The translations under genes were made by a program, and so were the position numbers. A stretch of 8,356 nucleotides of DNA from Rhodobacteraceae bacterium UBA6273 (GTDB lineage Bacteria > Pseudomonadota > Alphaproteobacteria > Rhodobacterales > Rhodobacteraceae), in contig DJUV01000204.1 of assembly GCA_002440625.1 (NCBI GenBank), forward strand, positions 1 through 8,356, read 5' to 3'. The stretch's first letter is position 1, and the number at the start of each line of letters is the position of its first letter. Positions 5,945 to 8,356 of this stretch are shown piece after piece. The notes below the pieces were generated by a model. The model was not told where the DNA came from. It was given only the letters and a program-made list of their open reading frames with translations, and searched no databases.

Positions 5945-7284
5945 GCAGGAAGCTTTTCGGAACCGACGGCGTGCGCGGCACCGCCAACTTGTATCCGATG
6001 ACGGCCGATATGGCGCTGAAACTTGGTGCGGCGGCGGGGCGCTACTTCCGCCGCGACGGATCGGCGGCGCACCGGGTGGTGATCGGCAAGGACACGCGGC
6101 TTTCGGGCTACATGTTTGAGACCGCGCTGACGGCGGGCTTTACCTCCACGGGCATGAACGTCTTTCTCCTCGGCCCGGTGCCGACGCCGGCGGTGGGGAT
6201 GCTCACCACCTCTCTTCGCGCCGATGTCGGGGTGATGATCTCTGCCAGCCACAACCCGCATCAGGACAACGGCATCAAGTTCTTCGGCCCCGATGGCTTC
6301 AAGCTCTCGGACGAGGCCGAGATGGAGATCGAGGCGTTGGTCGATGAGGGCGTCGAGCCGGCGCAGGCGCTCAACATCGGCCGCGCCAAACGCATCGACG
6401 ATGGCCGCTTCCGCTACAACGAACGGGTCAAGGCGACTCTGCCCTCGGGGCGCCGCTTCGACGGACTGAAGGTGGTGATCGACTGTGCCAATGGCGCCGC
6501 CTACAAGACCGCGCCGGAGGTGCTTTGGGAACTGGGGGCCGAGATCATACCGATCGGGGTCAATCCGACCGGCACCAACATCAACGAAAAGTGCGGCTCG
6601 ACCAACACAAGGCTCGCCGCGGAGACGGTGGTGGCGCATGGCGCGGATGTCGGCATCTGCCTTGATGGCGACGCCGACCGCGTGATGATCATCGACGAAA
6701 AGGGCCAAGTGGCCGATGGCGACCAGATCATGGCGCTTCTCGCCGCCCGCTGGGCCGGTGAGGGGCGGCTTGCCAGGGGGACGCTGGTGGCGAGCGTCAT
6801 GTCGAACCTCGGGCTGGAGCGCTTCCTGGCTGCTCGCGGACTGGTGCTGGAACGCGCCGCCGTCGGTGACCGCTATGTGGTGGAGAAGATGCGCGAGGGC
6901 GGCTTCAACCTTGGTGGCGAACAGTCCGGCCATATCGTGATGACCGACTACGCGACAACCGGTGACGGGCTCTTGGCGTCCTTGCATTTCCTTGCAGCGC
7001 TTGCGGACGAGGGGCGCCCTGCGTCCGAGATGGTGCATCAGTTCGATCCCATCCCGCAGATGTTGAAGAATGTGCGTTACTCGGCCGGTTCTGCGCCTCT
7101 TGATGCCGAAGATGTTCGAAAAGTGATAGCGGATGCCGAGGCGCGACTGACCGGATCGGGCCGCCTCCTGATCCGCAAGTCGGGCACCGAACCCCTGATC
7201 CGCGTCATGGCCGAATGCGAGGACGAGGCGCTTCTGGCCCGCGTGGTCGATGATATCGTCGGCGCGGTTCAGGCCGCGGTCTGA
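5941..7284 (+). CDS. glmM: Phosphoglucosamine mutase
   Basis: GlmM interconverts glucosamine-6-phosphate and glucosamine-1-phosphate in the cytoplasm, supplying GlmU for UDP-GlcNAc and hence peptidoglycan and lipopolysaccharide. The 447 residues match the usual length (about 445). The start is [10 protein letters not shown]. The phosphoserine loop MISASHNP has Ser103 as the phosphorylated residue. Mg-binding LDGDADR has Asp242, Asp244 and Asp246. The sugar loop is GGEQSGH (325-331), and the phosphate-binding loop is [12 protein letters not shown] (412-423). All key residues are intact. GGGAG at 5929-5933, inside the end of folP, lies 7 bases before the ATG, and the start overlaps the folP stop by 4 bases. 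It is the last gene of the cluster and faces the SDR gene, 3 bases between stops. A fol-glmM pairing is common in bacteria, so the context supports the call. Confidence 0.97.
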   Translation: MSRKLFGTDGVRGTANLYPMTADMALKLGAAAGRYFRRDGSAAHRVVIGKDTRLSGYMFETALTAGFTSTGMNVFLLGPVPTPAVGMLTTSLRADVGVMISASHNPHQDNGIKFFGPDGFKLSDEAEMEIEALVDEGVEPAQALNIGRAKRIDDGRFRYNERVKATLPSGRRFDGLKVVIDCANGAAYKTAPEVLWELGAEIIPIGVNPTGTNINEKCGSTNTRLAAETVVAHGADVGICLDGDADRVMIIDEKGQVADGDQIMALLAARWAGEGRLARGTLVASVMSNLGLERFLAARGLVLERAAVGDRYVVEKMREGGFNLGGEQSGHIVMTDYATTGDGLLASLHFLAALADEGRPASEMVHQFDPIPQMLKNVRYSAGSAPLDAEDVRKVIADAEARLTGSGRLLIRKSGTEPLIRVMAECEDEALLARVVDDIVGAVQAAV

Positions 7285-7287
7285 GGC

Positions 7288-8052
7288 TCAGATCGCGGTA
7301 AAGCCGTTGTCGGCGAAAAGATGCGCGCCGTTGACGAAGCTCGCCTCATCCGAGGCGAGGAAGAGCGCCGCGCGCGCCATCTCCTCCGGTTCGGCGATCC
7401 GGCCCTGCATCGCGGCGAGGCCTTCTTCGGACACATCAACGCCAAGGCGGGTCAGGTCGGCCACCTCGCGCAGGCCATGCGGTGTGCGCACGAAGCCGGG
7501 GCAGAGGGCGTTGCAGCGGATACCACGGTCGCGGAACTCCACGGCGATGGCGCGGGCGAATTGGTGGCAGGCGCCTTTCGTGGTGCAGTAAAGCACCTCC
7601 ATCGGCGTCGCGGCGACCGCGCTGATCGATGAGGTGCAGACGATGCTGCCGCCCCCCGCCGCGATCATCTGCGGCAGGACGGCCTTGGTCATAAGGAACA
7701 TGGATTTCACGTTGATGGCGTGAAGCCCGTCCCAATCCTCCTCCGTCGTCTCAAGGAACGGTTTGATGACGATCGTGCCGGCGTGATTGAAAAGCACCGT
7801 CGCCGGGCCGAAGGCGCGTTCGGTTGCCGCAACCGCCGCCGCGACATCACCCGCCTTCGAGACATCGGCGCGAAGCGCGATGGCCTCGCCCCCGGCCCCG
7901 ACGATCAGATGCGCCCGCTCCTCGGCGCTGGCGAGGTTCCGGTCGATGATGGCGACCTTCGCCCCCTCGGCGGCAAACAGGCTCGAAGCTGCCCCGCCCA
8001 TGCCGGTGGCGCCCCCGGAAATGATCGTCGTCTTGCCTGCCAGTCTGCCCAT
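7288..8052 (-). CDS. Short-chain dehydrogenase/reductase (classical SDR)
   Basis: The 254-residue protein has the classical SDR layout: a Rossmann nucleotide loop ISGGATGMGG (11-20), an acidic Asp37 after strand 2 that usually selects NAD(H) over NADP(H), RADV (61-64), NHAG (89-92, in place of the common NNAG), Asn114 in NVKS, Ser142, and the YCTTK catalytic motif with Tyr155 and Lys159, followed by NALCPGFVRTP (181-191). The tetrad Asn-Ser-Tyr-Lys is complete, so it should be active. The substrate (an alcohol, sugar or hydroxyacyl compound) cannot be told from sequence. The ATG at 8052 is chosen because GGAGGG at 8061-8066 lies 8 bases upstream and residue 2 begins the normal SDR fold; upstream in-frame starts at 8088 and 8178 add arginine-rich, non-SDR residues. 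It is separated from ilvC by a terminator, so it is probably its own unit. Confidence 0.92.
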   Translation of the reverse strand: MGRLAGKTTIISGGATGMGGAASSLFAAEGAKVAIIDRNLASAEERAHLIVGAGGEAIALRADVSKAGDVAAAVAATERAFGPATVLFNHAGTIVIKPFLETTEEDWDGLHAINVKSMFLMTKAVLPQMIAAGGGSIVCTSSISAVAATPMEVLYCTTKGACHQFARAIAVEFRDRGIRCNALCPGFVRTPHGLREVADLTRLGVDVSEEGLAAMQGRIAEPEEMARAALFLASDEASFVNGAHLFADNGFTAI

Positions 8053-8076
8053 GTCGCCCGCCCTCCGATGAATGGC

Positions 8077-8110
8077 CGGATGAAACATCCGCCGCTTGCG
8101 CCGCGCAAGC
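8077..8110 (-). promoter_or_regulatory. Paired palindromes and weak promoter upstream of the SDR gene
   Basis: CGGATG-AAA-CATCCG (8077-8091) and GCTTGCGC-C-GCGCAAGC (8094-8110) are perfect palindromes 25-58 bases before the SDR start. On the - strand TTGCGC (8108-8103) and TTTCAT (8085-8080) could serve as -35 and -10 with a 17-base spacer, though each matches consensus only modestly. The palindromes would overlap these elements, as operators of a local repressor might. No regulator gene is adjacent in the window. Confidence 0.3.
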
Positions 8111-8121
8111 CCCCGGAAAGG

Positions 8122-8146
8122 AAAAGGGGCGCCCAGAAGGCGCCCC
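8122..8146 (-). terminator. Rho-independent terminator of ilvC
   Basis: On the - strand GGGGCGCC (8146-8139) pairs perfectly with GGCGCCCC (8133-8126) around a 5-base loop, then TTTT (8125-8122) and a further pyrimidine run. This is a textbook intrinsic terminator, 53 bases past the ilvC stop, and it isolates the SDR gene from ilvC transcription. Confidence 0.85.
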
Positions 8147-8165
8147 GTTCCGTATTTGGCAACCC

Positions 8166-8193
8166 GTAGGATGGGCAATACTGCCCATCCTAC
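8166..8193. repeat. Perfect 12-bp REP-like palindrome
   Basis: GTAGGATGGGCA (8166-8177) and TGCCCATCCTAC (8182-8193) form a perfect 12-bp stem around ATAC, flanked by CCC on both sides. It lies 5 bases after the ilvC stop. Its form and position resemble repetitive extragenic palindromes with a GTAGG...CCTAC border, seen in many proteobacterial genomes. A single copy is seen here, so repetitiveness is not shown. Confidence 0.55.
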
Positions 8194-8198
8194 CCCAA

Positions 8199-8356
8199 TC
8201 AGTTCCGCGCCTTGTCGACCATCTTGCCCTTGGAGATCCAGGGCATCATGGCGCGCAGCTTCTCACCGACCTGTTCGATCTGGTGTTCGTCATTCAGGCG
8301 CCGGGTGGCCTTGAAGAACGGCTGGCCCACGGCATTTTCCTGCATGAAGTCGCGCA
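8199..8356 (-). CDS. ilvC: Ketol-acid reductoisomerase, C-terminal part (partial)
   Basis: This is the final 51 codons of a gene entering from the right edge on the - strand, ending at TGA (8201-8199). IlvC catalyses the NADPH-dependent isomeroreduction of acetolactate or acetohydroxybutyrate, the second step of valine, leucine and isoleucine synthesis. The fragment reads [19 protein letters not shown], then [18 protein letters not shown] and ends MVDKARN. This is the normal end of the short class I enzyme (about 340 residues); class II enzymes such as E. coli IlvC have a different, longer end. The catalytic residues lie outside the window. It is followed by a REP-like palindrome and its own terminator. 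Confidence 0.95.
   Translation of the reverse strand, partial: RDFMQENAVGQPFFKATRRLNDEHQIEQVGEKLRAMMPWISKGKMVDKARN

Noticed and set aside
8053..8178. An N-terminal extension of the SDR (in-frame starts at 8088 and 8178)
   Set aside because: The extension is arginine-rich and non-SDR, runs through the ilvC terminator and part of the REP-like palindrome, and the 8052 ATG has a strong GGAGGG site.
1..8356. CRISPR arrays, tRNA or rRNA genes, integrases, toxin-antitoxin or defence genes
   Set aside because: No regularly spaced direct repeats, cloverleaf, rRNA-like stretch or matching protein motifs were seen on either strand.

Overview
The window is about two-thirds GC with strong G/C preference at third codon positions. 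Its protein sequences and gene order (a folB fusion, then folP, then glmM; a glyS beta subunit; a class I ilvC) look like the chromosome of an alphaproteobacterium of the Rhodobacteraceae/Paracoccaceae type. This assignment rests on protein resemblance and style, not on a database search.

Left part (1-3071, + strand): the 3' end of glyS (glycyl-tRNA synthetase beta chain) is followed by two extragenic GC hairpins. Next comes a plausible sigma-70 promoter and an 847-residue protein of the pyruvate, phosphate dikinase (PPDK) family. Its phosphohistidine domain and PEP/pyruvate barrel are intact, but the ATP-grasp domain has lost several nucleotide-site residues. A 14-base sequence over its GTG start recurs, inverted, just after its stop codon. 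The last 67 or so codons have clearly lower GC3 than the rest of the gene. A long hairpin closes the unit.

Middle (3072-7284, + strand): a leader with two perfect inverted repeats precedes a secreted SleB/CwlJ-type cell-wall hydrolase, which ends in a strong hairpin terminator. A tight cluster follows. First is a 299-residue dihydroneopterin aldolase (FolB) with an extra C-terminal domain. Dihydropteroate synthase (FolP) follows after 44 bases, with an unusual N-terminal extension. Phosphoglucosamine mutase (GlmM) overlaps folP by 4 bases. The cluster joins two steps of folate synthesis to the first committed steps of UDP-GlcNAc, and so peptidoglycan, synthesis.

Right part (7288-8356, - strand): a classical NAD-type short-chain dehydrogenase/reductase converges on glmM with only 3 bases between the stop codons. 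It has two palindromes upstream. Beyond them lie a rho-independent terminator, a perfect 12-bp REP-like palindrome, and the 3' end of ilvC (ketol-acid reductoisomerase).

Most of the window is core housekeeping sequence. I found no CRISPR array, transposase, phage gene, toxin-antitoxin pair, tRNA or rRNA, and no evident new multi-gene system. The items most worth a second look are the PPDK-like protein with its degenerate ATP-grasp domain and flanking operator-like sites, the codon-use shift at its 3' end, and the unassigned domain fused to FolB. No stretch longer than about 200 bases lacks a gene.
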